This document shows, piece by piece, positions 10,200 to 17,202 of a stretch of 45,471 nt of DNA. The notes beneath the pieces were generated by a model. That model saw nothing but the letters and a program-made list of their open reading frames with translations. It was not told the DNA's origin and did not search any database. This stretch comes from Nocardia higoensis NBRC 100133 (GTDB lineage: Bacteria > Actinomycetota > Actinomycetes > Mycobacteriales > Mycobacteriaceae): the NCBI RefSeq assembly GCF_000308595.1, contig NZ_BAGA01000051.1:1-45471 (forward strand). The letters are read 5' to 3'. Positions within the stretch are counted from its first letter, which is position 1. The number at the start of each line of letters is the position of its first letter. The translations under genes were made by a program, and so were the position numbers.

Positions 10200-10570
10200 C
10201 GGGGCAGCCTCGTCTCGATCGCGCGCAGTGCCGCGGCATTGGCGGCATCGGCCTCCTCGTAGAGCCCGGCGCTGATGAGGAACGCTTCCTTCAGCCGGTA
10301 GGAGGCCTCGATGTAGTGGTCGAGCAGTGTCGCCGCGTCGCGCGCCTTGTGACCGAAACCGGCCTGCAACTGCTTGGCCGAGTCGAAGCCGCCGAAACCC
10401 GCTGCCTGGGTGACCGATTCGATCCGATCGCGCAGATGGAGCAGCCGATCGGCCTGCTGTTCGTACAGATCGGCGCAGCGGCGGGCGGCCTCCGGGTCGA
10501 ATCGCACCTCGCCCGTGCGGGCCTGTTCCTTGAACCGCGCGATATCGGCTCGGCTCGACTCCAGCGTCAT
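10196..10570 (-). CDS. Small helical ESX-type partner protein
   Basis: 124 residues, all-helical by composition, with no recognisable catalytic motif. It ends in ATGA overlap with the PPE-like gene, which suggests that the two products act as a pair, as PE/WXG100 partners do with PPE proteins. I do not see a canonical WXG motif; a GFGGFDSAKQL segment lies near the helix-helix turn. ATG 10570 chosen because a GGGGG ribosome-binding site precedes it by 7 nt; the frame extends upstream without one. Function is inferred only from neighbours and shape. Confidence 0.6.
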   Translation of the reverse strand: MTLESSRADIARFKEQARTGEVRFDPEAARRCADLYEQQADRLLHLRDRIESVTQAAGFGGFDSAKQLQAGFGHKARDAATLLDHYIEASYRLKEAFLISAGLYEEADAANAAALRAIETRLPR

Positions 10571-10668
10571 GCGCACCCCCAGGCGATCGGTCGGTCCGAC
10601 CGGAACGCCCACCGGTCGGGTCGGATTCAGACTAACCGCTACCGCCGACACCGTCGCGGGCGTCGCGC

Positions 10669-11379
10669 TCACCCGGTCCGGGACGGCACCCATTTCTGCA
10701 GCTGACCCGCCACCTGCTCGACCGAGGCGGGGACCACGCGCACGGTCTCGTCCGCCTTGACCAGATATCGTCCGTCGCCGTCGACGTCGATCCAGGTGTA
10801 ATGCGCCGGCGGGGGCGGCTGCGCCCGATCCAGTCGCGGCTCGATGCGAATGTGCCCCGAGGACGTGTGTTTCGACAGCAGCAGCCTGCGGATCCGCGCC
10901 ACCTCCGGCGCCGGGCGCACCGCTTCGGTGTCGTACACCGTGGTCGTCGCCGCGGCTCGCGCCGGCTCACGGCCGGCGGGCGCTTTGGGCAGCACACTCG
11001 CGATGCCCGCCCCGAGTTTGGCGGCGTGACCGATCGAGATCCGCACCGGGCCCGCCTCACCCAGCCGCGCCGGACGTCCCTGCACCGCGAGCACCGCCCG
11101 GTCGTACACCACGCAGGCCAGCAGACGCAGTTCGGCACGCGGGTCGGCGCCCCGGCCGACCGCGATGAACCGGGTGTGCGGATCGGCCATGATCCGCAGG
11201 CAGGCCGTCAGATCCGGGTCGGCGCCCGGTGGGAACCGCTGCGCGAGCGTCGCACGCAGAGCCTCGGCGGCGTGCTCGGTGCGCGGCGATTCCAGGATGC
11301 GCAGCGGATACGGTGGCCGATCGACGTCGGTCTCCCGCCAGACATGGGCGAACTCGTCCGGCGTGAAAATCCAATGCAC
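10669..11379 (-). CDS. EspG-like ESX secretion-associated chaperone
   Basis: About 236 residues. The N-terminus WIFTPDEFAHVW and the PYPLRIL segment match the EspG family, cytosolic chaperones that bind the tip of PPE proteins and keep them soluble for type VII secretion. The later RPVRISIG-like and VARIRRLL segments and the terminal helix (VEQVAGQLQKW) also fit. GTG 11379 is chosen (V-HWIF); an upstream in-frame stretch lacks family similarity. With the two downstream genes it forms a chaperone-partner-PPE cassette without the secretion machine. The 233-base region upstream probably holds its promoter. Confidence 0.75.
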   Translation of the reverse strand: MHWIFTPDEFAHVWRETDVDRPPYPLRILESPRTEHAAEALRATLAQRFPPGADPDLTACLRIMADPHTRFIAVGRGADPRAELRLLACVVYDRAVLAVQGRPARLGEAGPVRISIGHAAKLGAGIASVLPKAPAGREPARAAATTTVYDTEAVRPAPEVARIRRLLLSKHTSSGHIRIEPRLDRAQPPPPAHYTWIDVDGDGRYLVKADETVRVVPASVEQVAGQLQKWVPSRTG

Positions 11380-11612
11380 CGTGCCGATTATGCCGCCTTC
11401 GCTCCCGCGAACTCCCTCCCCCCGGATTCGCGGTCGGTCGCGGGACCGGGCGAGACCGAGGGACGGTCCTCGAGTCCGTGAGCTACCGGGCGGTCGCGAA
11501 GCCGATGCCCTCACCGGCGCACCCGTCCGGCATCGCACCCACACGGGCCGATAGGGATCCGGCGACGTGGGTGGCCGCCGCGCTGTCGGGCCGGCGCGGC
11601 CGGACGAGGAAT

Positions 11613-12563
11613 TCAGTAGCCGTGATCAGGGTCGACCTGCGCGAGAAGCTCGGCACCCCCGGCGAATCGGATGATGTTCTCCCTGACGTGTTCGGCGAAG
11701 GCGACGCCGCGCAGATGCGGTGGATTGGAGTCGTGCGGCGTGATCACGACGTTGGGCAGTGACCAGAGCGGGTGACCGTCGGGAAGCGGTTCGGGATCGG
11801 TCACATCGAGTCCGGCGCCGGCGATGACGTTCGTCCGCAGAGCGTGCACGAGGGCGTCGGTGTCGATCAGGCTGCCTCGGGCGATATTGATCACCCACGA
11901 GGACGGGCGCAGGCGGGACAGGACCTCGGCGTCGATGAGGTGGCGGGTCTGCGCGGTGGCGGGCGCGGCCACGACCACGTGGTCGGTGCGGGGCCATATC
12001 TCGGACAACCGGTCGGCGGGCACGGTCTCCACCGAGTCGGGAATGCCGGGTCCGGAAACCGGACGGCCCGAACGATTGACCGCGATCACCCGCGCGCCGA
12101 GCGGAATCAGCAGCGGAACGAGAGCGCGTCCGATACCGCCCGCGCCGACGATGGCCACCGTCGCGCCGCGCAGCGTGCCGACGTGCGGGAAGAACTCCTG
12201 CTGCCGCCAGCTGCGCGCCCGCAGATGCGCCGGCAGATGACGCACGCCCGCGAGCAGCAGGGCCAGCGCGTGCTCGGCGACGGACGCGGAGTACGCGCCC
12301 GCGGCGGAGGTGAACCGCACGCCCGGGTGCCGCGCGAAGACACCACGCGCGAACCAGTCCTCGATTCCGGCCGCGGGAAGCTGGACCCACCGCACGGACT
12401 CGGGCAGTGTCTCGGGGAACTCCTCCGGCCCGCCCACCCAGACCAGCCCCGCGGCGGCATCGATGTCGACGAGCTTCGCCCCCGCGTCGGCGACCGCCTT
12501 CTCCAGCACGGTCGTCGCACGACCGTCCGGGCCGATCGCGATCGGGACCACCGACCTGACCAT
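11613..12563 (-). CDS. D-isomer-specific 2-hydroxyacid dehydrogenase
   Basis: NAD(P)-dependent oxidoreductase of about 316 residues that interconverts 2-hydroxy and 2-oxo acids. The Rossmann signature VAIVGAGGIG lies near residue 137. The catalytic Arg is in NIARGSLID, the Glu in DPEPLP and the His in ITPHDSN. The substrate cannot be read from sequence. ATG 12563 is supported by AGGAGG 8 nt upstream. It is transcribed alone; the 291 bases to the interrupted polymerase gene (12564-12854) show no gene I can support. Confidence 0.88.
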   Translation of the reverse strand: MVRSVVPIAIGPDGRATTVLEKAVADAGAKLVDIDAAAGLVWVGGPEEFPETLPESVRWVQLPAAGIEDWFARGVFARHPGVRFTSAAGAYSASVAEHALALLLAGVRHLPAHLRARSWRQQEFFPHVGTLRGATVAIVGAGGIGRALVPLLIPLGARVIAVNRSGRPVSGPGIPDSVETVPADRLSEIWPRTDHVVVAAPATAQTRHLIDAEVLSRLRPSSWVINIARGSLIDTDALVHALRTNVIAGAGLDVTDPEPLPDGHPLWSLPNVVITPHDSNPPHLRGVAFAEHVRENIIRFAGGAELLAQVDPDHGY

Positions 12564-12854
12564 GGGGTGCACCTCCTCTCCGCCGCCGGGACGCACCCCC
12601 GCGGCGGACTGTTGCCGATCCGAAAACCGCTCTTCACGGTGAAGAACCGCTGCGCGGTGAGGTTTCCGTCGCCCAGCGTACGACGCACGCAGACCCCGTG
12701 CGGCACTCCACGCACCGGGGTGGACGGTGGCGGAGTGGTCGCGGTGGCAGCGCCGGGTCGCGGCGCCGCCGATGTAGGAGCCTGCCCGAGACGGGAGGAG
12801 CGGTCGAGGTTTGCACTCACCGTGAGCCGGGCGCCGGGCCGGGGGCAGTGCCGT

Positions 12855-13476
12855 TCACCCCCGGTCGGGATCGCGCTCCGGTTCCTCCTCGATCCGGTCC
12901 CGGTCGGCCCATTCGAGCAGTTCGTCGATCAGGAACACCGCGTCGTCCATTCCGGCGTGCAGATCGCCGAGTTCGGCGTACCGGGCGGGCACTGTGCGCA
13001 TGGTGAAGTCGCGGGGGTCGATGTCGGAGATCTCCGACCAGCGGACGGGGGTGGACACCGTCGCCCGGGGAACGCCGCGCACCGAGTATGCGGCGGCGAT
13101 GGTGTGGTCGCGGGCGTTCTGGTTGTAGTCCACGAACAGCATTCGCGGGTCGCGATCGCGCCGCCACCATGTGGTCGTCACGTCCCGTGCCGCGCGGCGC
13201 TCCACCTCGCGGGCGAAAGCCAGTGCCGCGCGACGTAATTCGGAAAACGTCCACTCCGGGGCGATGCGCACGTAGACGTGCAGGCCCCGGCCGCCGGAGG
13301 TCTTCGGCCAGCCCGTCGCGCCGAGCTCGCCGAGCACCTCCCGCACCACCCCCGCCACCCGCTGCACCCGCGACCACGGGCAGTCGGGCATGGGGTCGAG
13401 GTCGATACGCCACTCGTCGGGACGCTCGGTGTCGGCCGCCCGCGAATTCCACGGATGGAACTCGACGGTGCTCATC
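12855..13476 (-). pseudogene. LigD-type polymerase, C-terminal fragment (split by element)
   Basis: C-terminal ~206 residues of a LigD polymerase (archaeo-eukaryotic primase-like) domain, as used in bacterial non-homologous end joining. It starts at the element junction with STVEFHPWN. It holds the catalytic pair in WRIDLDP, GGRGLHVYVRI and the third acidic motif FVDYNQN. The N-terminal part is at 21040-21389. Base count: 347 + 3 (core) + 619 = 969 = 323 codons, so excision restores an intact 322-residue gene. An ATG exists exactly at the junction (13473-13475), but no ribosome-binding site precedes it, so the fragment is probably silent while the element is integrated. Confidence 0.92.
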
Positions 13477-13501
13477 AGTACGGTAGTAGAAATACAACAT
13501 C
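13474..13501. other. attL: core and element-side arm
   Basis: Core ATC at 13474-13476, then element sequence to the arm TACAACATC at 13493-13501. The arm is the inverse of GATGTTGTA at the other end, at matching distance from the core. AGTACGG next to the core (13477-13483) also occurs at 21025-21031, so it is the alternative core candidate. Confidence 0.8.
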
Positions 13502-13520
13502 TGACAGACGAGTGAAGCGC

Positions 13521-13540
13521 GCTGCAAACCGTTGTGCAGC
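13521..13540 (-). terminator. Hairpin after the XRE gene
   Basis: Stem GCTGCA/TGCAGC (13521-13526 with 13535-13540), 8-nt loop, 40 bases beyond the XRE stop and near the element end. No T-run; it may end the repressor transcript before the chromosomal gene fragment. Confidence 0.4.
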
Positions 13541-13579
13541 AACAGTTTTCGCGCAACAGACAGCCGCGCTAGGTGGTGG

Positions 13580-13843
13580 TCACTCCGGGTAATCGGCACG
13601 GGTGACCCGCACCGTAACGCTGACTTCCATGTCAGGGCTCAGCAAGGCGTGAACATCCACGCCGAGCATGTCCGCGATCCGCTCCACACCGCGCAGCGTC
13701 AGGTTCCGACGCCCGCGCTCGATTCCGCCCCAGTAGGTCCGGTGCAACCCGACTTGTTCGGCTAGCGCTTCCTGACTCATCCCGCGCGCAAGCCGGATAC
13801 GTCGGACGTTATCGCCCACGATGCGCTGCAACTCACCTTCCAT
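13580..13843 (-). CDS. XRE-family HTH repressor of the element
   Basis: 87-residue protein with one Cro/C1-type helix-turn-helix (about residues 13-67), core GMSQEALAEQVGLHRTYWGGIERGRRN. A GGGGGAC ribosome-binding site precedes ATG 13843. It lies at one element end and is divergent from the 97-residue gene across a 157-base gap with repeated CGAGACTGAA, so it probably regulates both directions and the element's integrated state. The short C-terminal β-like tail (VSVTVRVTRADY) may mediate dimerisation. Similar small repressors occur in actinophages and integrative elements. Confidence 0.85.
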   Translation of the reverse strand: MEGELQRIVGDNVRRIRLARGMSQEALAEQVGLHRTYWGGIERGRRNLTLRGVERIADMLGVDVHALLSPDMEVSVTVRVTRADYPE

Positions 13844-13866
13844 GATGTCCCCCAGGTTGCCGGGGA

Positions 13867-13919
13867 CGAGACTGAACGGTCTACAGCCGTATCCGTCTCC
13901 ATACGTAATCGAGACTGAA
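13867..13919. promoter_or_regulatory. Divergent promoter region with repeated CGAGACTGAA
   Basis: CGAGACTGAA occurs exactly at 13867-13876 and 13910-13919, 43 bp apart (about four helical turns), between the XRE gene and the divergent 97-residue gene. Candidate operator for the XRE protein; inferred from position and repetition only. Confidence 0.4.
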
Positions 13920-14000
13920 ACCGTGCAACATCATTCGAATTCTTGGAGACTTATCGTTATCAGTGCCCAGCTAGGGCGGTGAAACGACAGGGGAACGACT

Positions 14001-14294
14001 ATGTATGCGATGGGGTGGGTTGATCCGTCATCACCGGTTCAAGAGTGGGACCGTGCCCAGGTCCGAAGACTCGCGCGCCGTCTCGGGTACGTGCTCCGGT
14101 GGGCCGACCCGAACTCCGTGCTCGGACTCGCTGAACAAGTGGAGTCCTCCGGCGTGGACGTGGTGATCATGCCGAGCACGGCGCACGTAGACGCCGTGAC
14201 CATGAACCGCGTGCTCTGCGTGGCGGATATCGAATGCGCAGCACCACGGGTCTCGCTGAACCGCTGGTCTCTGCTCGGTGGGTACCGGCGGTGA
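14001..14294 (+). CDS. Small resolvase-N-like protein of actinobacterial elements
   Basis: 97 residues beginning MYAMGWVDP, followed by DRAQVRRLARRLGYVL and VDVVIMPSTAHVDAVTMNRVLCVADIECAAPRVSLNRW. The layout recalls the small proteins of Nocardia and Rhodococcus that look like the fold of a serine-resolvase N-terminal domain without the catalytic Ser (pattern ...RLGY...VDVVIxPSxxHLD...). I infer the relation from memory of that pattern; no function is established. It is transcribed away from the XRE repressor and overlaps the next small gene by four bases (GTGA), so it forms the only plus-strand operon of the element. Confidence 0.65.
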   Translation: MYAMGWVDPSSPVQEWDRAQVRRLARRLGYVLRWADPNSVLGLAEQVESSGVDVVIMPSTAHVDAVTMNRVLCVADIECAAPRVSLNRWSLLGGYRR

Positions 14295-14371
14295 TCGCGC
14301 TCGGCTACACAGCAGCGATCGGCCTGCCTATGGCCGTGCTGTTGTGGGCTGTCTTCTGGCCTACCGAGTGA
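14291..14371 (+). CDS. 26-residue putative membrane peptide
   Basis: Starts GTG inside the GTGA overlap with the stop of the 97-residue gene. The product VIALGYTAAIGLPMAVLLWA... is almost wholly hydrophobic, enough for one membrane helix, ending FWPTE. Coupling by a 4-base overlap and the coherent hydrophobicity argue for a real micro-gene; its small size keeps this uncertain. Possible roles for such peptides in elements (exclusion, toxin, helper sensing) are guesses. Confidence 0.45.
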   Translation: MIALGYTAAIGLPMAVLLWAVFWPTE

Positions 14372-14406
14372 ACCGGGCGAATCGGTCAACTCTCAACCAA
14401 AGGTCT

Positions 14407-14437
14407 AACCGCCGATAAGCGAGGGTTATCGGAGGTT
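14407..14437. terminator. Bidirectional terminator hairpin
   Basis: CCGATAA (14412-14418) pairs with TTATCGG (14426-14432), and outer AACC (14407-14410) with GGTT (14434-14437). It lies between convergent genes (ends at 14371 and 14464), as expected of a shared terminator. Confidence 0.6.
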
Positions 14438-14463
14438 GAACGCTTGTCCAGTTGCTTCCGGGC

Positions 14464-14685
14464 TCAGCCGAACGTCTTGCCGTTGCGCTGTAGCCACCGG
14501 AGTGCCTTGGCAACCGACTCGGACGGTGTGCCCGTTGGGGCCGTTCGGCCCCTAGCCCGTGGGCTGTCCTCGGTGCCGGTGCCGGTGCCGGTCTCGTCTC
14601 GGTCGGTGTCCTCCGGGGTCAGCCAGCCCCGGCGGGCTAGCTCCCGCTCGCCCCTCTGCCGGGCGGTCAACTCGTTGTCTGTCAT
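14464..14685 (-). CDS. Element protein of unknown function, 73 aa
   Basis: Not recognised. Start ATG 14685 chosen because GAGGAAAGAGAAGAG, the element's usual purine-rich ribosome-binding site, precedes it directly; an upstream in-frame GTG at 14748 would add 21 residues that mostly translate this site. The product is hydrophilic and acidic-basic mixed, with a central TGTGTG run from a GTGCCG-type triplet-pair repeat and a C-terminal helix (SVAKALRWLQRNGKTFG). It is last in the minus-strand gene series before the bidirectional terminator. Confidence 0.6.
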   Translation of the reverse strand: MTDNELTARQRGERELARRGWLTPEDTDRDETGTGTGTEDSPRARGRTAPTGTPSESVAKALRWLQRNGKTFG

Positions 14686-14827
14686 CTCTTCTCTTTCCTC
14701 TTGTTCTTCGGGGTGCTCTGGCACCACAGGAATCGGTGTGTTTCCCACATGTTCGGCCGTCTGAGTAGTTCCTCCGGCCGCTTACCGCGTGGTTCCTCAG
14801 CCGTTGTGATCACCACCGGCCAGCGGG

Positions 14828-15718
14828 TCACAGAACGCCTAGCTCGCGTAGGGCGAACTGCACATGCGGATGGACCTCAGCTGCCTTGACACGCTCTACC
14901 ACCCGGTCGAAGTCCTGCCGAGCCTGTTCAGCGAGTGCCTGAGTCTCCCGGTAGAAGTACTGCCGAATCTCGGTTACGTGGTCGCTCAGCTCTCGTGCGG
15001 TCGGTAGATGTAGTTCAGCGTCGTTGCGCACTGCCCAGATGAGAAAGCCGTCGATATCCTCCGGCCACGGAGCGGTATCCGCGTAGGAGAACTGCGGAAA
15101 CACGTCGTGAAGGTTCCGGATGATCGCGAACGAAACCCGGTCATCCTCCACACGCTTACCCATGCGGGCTAGACGCCACGTCTCCCCGGCGCTGGTGAGC
15201 ATCACGGTTCGCTGTGCATCGCGTAGCCGTTCGTATTCCTCACGGGCCGACACAAGGTCTCGCCAGGCATCGGCGGTTCCCGTAGCGATAGCTTCAACCG
15301 GAGTAGATGCCGTGCCCAGGTTGGCGACGGCTTCACCGATACGGGAAACCACAGCGTCGAAACGCTTACCGAGTGCAGACAGAATCGGGTCCGGTTCGTT
15401 GGCGAACGTCTCTAGCCGGTGTTCGGCACTGCCTTTCAGCCGCTCGGTTGCCTCGATCTGCCGGGCGAGTGTGTCCCGCTCGGTCTGCGCCGATGCGATG
15501 GCATCTAGCCAGCTCTCCGGCACGGTGCCGCTGTCCAGGATGGAGTCCAAGTCGAGCGCTGGCGGAAGTTCGTCCCGCTTCCGCAGTAGGTCAGCCAAGA
15601 TATCGCCGGTCTGCTCGTAGACCGCGAACGCCGTTCGGAATCCGGGTTGCTCCTCGAGTGCTTCTACAAGCACGGGAACAGTCCGGTACTTATTCAAAGC
15701 TGGGGTACTGATAGCCAT
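14828..15718 (-). CDS. 296-aa coiled-coil-rich element protein
   Basis: Not recognised. A strong GAGGAAAAAG ribosome-binding site precedes ATG 15718. The protein is charged and strongly helical: a long heptad-like stretch around residues 75-125 (QTERDTLARQIEATERLKGSAEHRL) and another near 165-185 and 245-285. A WPEDIDGFLIWAVRND segment sits in between. There are no membrane segments and no catalytic motif I can name. As the largest unknown of the element and downstream of the decoration protein, it could be a scaffold-like or helper-interfering factor, but that is only a position-based guess. Confidence 0.75.
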   Translation of the reverse strand: MAISTPALNKYRTVPVLVEALEEQPGFRTAFAVYEQTGDILADLLRKRDELPPALDLDSILDSGTVPESWLDAIASAQTERDTLARQIEATERLKGSAEHRLETFANEPDPILSALGKRFDAVVSRIGEAVANLGTASTPVEAIATGTADAWRDLVSAREEYERLRDAQRTVMLTSAGETWRLARMGKRVEDDRVSFAIIRNLHDVFPQFSYADTAPWPEDIDGFLIWAVRNDAELHLPTARELSDHVTEIRQYFYRETQALAEQARQDFDRVVERVKAAEVHPHVQFALRELGVL

Positions 15719-15738
15719 CTTTTTCCTCTTTCGTGGAT

Positions 15739-15902
15739 GGCTGCACCAGGGCAGCCGAAACTATGGCCGTTTTCGGCCTCTAGGAACACCTGACGCTCAG
15801 GTGCTCCGATGTGCTACCGACGTTGTTGGTAGCTATCCGCCACGCTGGCGGACTAATTGGATTGCCGGGTAGTCATGGATACCCGGCGGGGCATTGCCCG
15901 CC
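15739..15902 (-). other. Stem-loop array B (seven hairpins)
   Basis: Seven consecutive perfect stems: 15739-15744/15751-15756 (GGCTGC), 15765-15769/15774-15778 (GGCCG, loop TTTT), 15787-15793/15797-15803 (CACCTGA, loop CGC), 15813-15818/15828-15833 (GCTACC), 15836-15842/15846-15852 (TCCGCCA, loop CGC), 15864-15871/15880-15887 (GCCGGGTA), 15885-15890/15897-15902 (GGCGGG). The last two overlap the end of the 81-residue gene, whose stop codon lies in a loop. The stems differ in sequence, so this is a structural and not a sequence repeat. Confidence 0.85.
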
Positions 15903-16118
15903 ACAAGGGCAGGATCTACGAACAATTCTCCGGTTCCGAGCGTTCTCACGCTCACGGACTTTCTGTGCCCGTCGCTTGTCCGGGTTGTTCCTGCGCCACT
16001 CTCGGCGGCTGATGCTCATACAAGCCTTGCACCACGACTTACAGCCGTCCGATGCTCGGCGGTCTTTTGCGAATAGGTCTAGCGGCTTGTTTTCGCCGCA
16101 TTTCGTACACGTTTTCAT
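15873..16118 (-). CDS. Zinc-finger/HNH-like small protein, 81 aa
   Basis: Begins MKTCTKCGENKPLDLFAKDR and carries a Cys4 zinc knuckle: Cys4/Cys7 and Cys30/Cys33 in the pattern CxxCG-x22-CxxC. A basic helix (SRREWRRNNPDKRRAQKVRER) and a Cys-rich tail (Cys70, 72, 76) follow. The pattern is that of the N-terminal zinc module common in actinophage HNH/endonuclease VII-type proteins, but the catalytic HNH part is absent, so DNA or RNA binding is more likely than cleavage. ATG 16118 preferred over 16202, which has no ribosome-binding site. A second, smaller zinc protein lies at 17203. Confidence 0.75.
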   Translation of the reverse strand: MKTCTKCGENKPLDLFAKDRRASDGCKSWCKACMSISRREWRRNNPDKRRAQKVRERENARNRRIVRRSCPCGGQCPAGYP

Positions 16119-16248
16119 GGTTTCCCGTCGCCGGTTATTCCCCTTCCCTCCCGGTCCCCCCTCTGTGCGCGTGACAGACCCGTATGCCTGAGAAACTGAC
16201 ATTTTGTCCGGGGGGAGGGCTATACCCGCAGGGGTCGATATCCTCGGC

Positions 16249-16401
16249 TCAGTAGCCAGATAGGCGTTCAGCGAATGCCCCGGCGTAGTCGTTCACCGTG
16301 TAGCCGGGGGTGTGTTCTCGATCCGTTCGCCGAGTGCGACCCACGGCCCAGTCTCGGATTTCTTCCAGATTCGGCCCGTCACAAACAGCTGTATTGGTCA
16401 C
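16249..16401 (-). CDS. Small element protein, about 50 aa
   Basis: From GTG 16401 the frame encodes a 50-residue hydrophilic protein with GPNLEEIRDWAVGRT and a C-terminal YTVNDYAGAFAERLSGY. Not recognised. The frame is open further upstream, back to the TGA stop of the 76-residue gene, but that part (16402-16476) has no ATG/GTG/TTG start and contains three hairpins. The GTG has only a distant GAAGGG site, so the exact start is uncertain. The composition is protein-like. Confidence 0.45.
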   Translation of the reverse strand: MTNTAVCDGPNLEEIRDWAVGRTRRTDREHTPGYTVNDYAGAFAERLSGY

Positions 16402-16432
16402 TGGTATGTCTTGTATCCCTTCAACGTAGAAA

Positions 16433-16489
16433 GCCCCGTACAGGGCCGTATAGCGGCATCTAATGCGGTACCCGTGTCAGCACCACGGG
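16433..16489 (-). other. Three stem-loops after the 76-aa gene
   Basis: GCCC/GGGC (16433-16436 with 16443-16446), GCCG/CGGC (16445-16448 with 16454-16457) and CCCGTG/CACGGG (16471-16476 with 16484-16489). The loop of the last contains the stop codon of the 76-residue gene, as seen again in array B. Confidence 0.6.
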
Positions 16490-16707
16490 GCCGGTAATGC
16501 GGAAGTGTCGGTTACGCCTACCGGCTTCCACCGTTGGCGGAACAGCTCGAATGCTTCATTCGGTCCGAGCACCTTGCCGCCACCGTTGCGGCGTACGTCT
16601 CGATATTTTTCCTTCGCTGGCGATCGGTACCACTCTCCGAATGCCTCTCGCTGGCGTTCCTCGCTCGGGTTAGTCAGTTTGCCGTGCTTGTCTAGCCACG
16701 ACTCCAT
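16477..16707 (-). CDS. Element protein of unknown function, 76 aa
   Basis: Not recognised. It is hydrophilic and charged, with MESWLDKHGKLTNPSEE at the start and GPNEAFELFRQRWKPVG near the end; about half is predicted helical by eye. ATG 16707 has only a weak ribosome-binding site. It follows the decoration protein gene after a strong hairpin. The reading frame stays open for 75 codons after its TGA stop, which is noted separately. Its role in the element is unknown. Confidence 0.6.
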   Translation of the reverse strand: MESWLDKHGKLTNPSEERQREAFGEWYRSPAKEKYRDVRRNGGGKVLGPNEAFELFRQRWKPVGVTDTSALPAPWC

Positions 16708-16748
16708 TGCTTAGTTACAACTTTCTTATTCCTGGTAATCGGTATCAA

Positions 16749-16780
16749 CCGGCGTGTTCGCGATCATCCGCGAACACCGG
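16749..16780 (-). other. Strong stem-loop after the decoration gene
   Basis: GTGTTCGCG (16754-16762) pairs perfectly with CGCGAACAC (16769-16777) around ATCATC, flanked by CCGG on both sides. It sits 21 bases after the decoration protein stop; no T-run follows. Confidence 0.8.
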
Positions 16781-16800
16781 CCCAACGGGTGGTCCGTGTA

Positions 16801-17178
16801 TTACACGTCCACGAAGACGACATTCCGGAGAGCAGCACGGGCAGCGGCATCCAAACCGCTCACCGTGGGCAGCCTGCCGGGGTCCACGAACCCAGCGAGA
16901 AGAATAGTTCCCCGCATTTGGGTAGCTCCGTCCACAACCGGCGGAGAGCCGAGAAGGAATCCCTTAGCATTCTGGCGACCGTCTGAGGATTCAGGGTCAT
17001 ACGGACCGTATAGGCCCGTCTCGGACACCTTGCCCAGGACTATCCCGGCGATCATGTTGCCCCCGGGGTAGTGGTCTGCCCTGGTGAACTTAGGAATATC
17101 CAGGGTGACCCCCGGAGCTTGCCCGTTGTACAGCGTTCCGAAATCACCGACCAGCCAGCCGGGAAGTGCGATGTTCAT
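16801..17178 (-). CDS. Phage head decoration protein (lambda gpD/HDPD type)
   Basis: 125 residues, the normal size for the family, which trims the outside of phage capsids at three-fold sites and stabilises them after DNA packaging. Recognised by family-specific segments: LDIPKFTRADHYPGG (26-40), AGIVLGKV (44-51), GLYGPYDPESSDGRQNAKGFLL (55-76) and the C-terminal GLDAAARAALRNVVFV (108-123). AAGAGGAAAT precedes ATG 17178. The neighbours are two zinc-type small proteins and not the major capsid and protease genes that accompany it in complete phages. A stand-alone decoration gene in an integrase-bearing element points to interaction with a helper phage's capsid. Confidence 0.85.
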   Translation of the reverse strand: MNIALPGWLVGDFGTLYNGQAPGVTLDIPKFTRADHYPGGNMIAGIVLGKVSETGLYGPYDPESSDGRQNAKGFLLGSPPVVDGATQMRGTILLAGFVDPGRLPTVSGLDAAARAALRNVVFVDV

Positions 17179-17202
17179 ATTTCCTCTTTTCGATAAATGT
17201 TG

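Noticed and set aside
8985..10262. Arg/Gly-rich plus-strand frame opposite the PPE-like gene
   Set aside because: Antisense reading of the Pro/Ala/Glu repeats; the minus-strand frame has a coupled start and PPE-like helical part.
13477..13483. AGTACGG as the attachment core (also 21025-21031)
   Set aside because: It also keeps the polymerase frame, but inserts ISVAVL before MSTVEF, which is not family-like, and would shorten attP to about 36 bp. Kept as the second choice.
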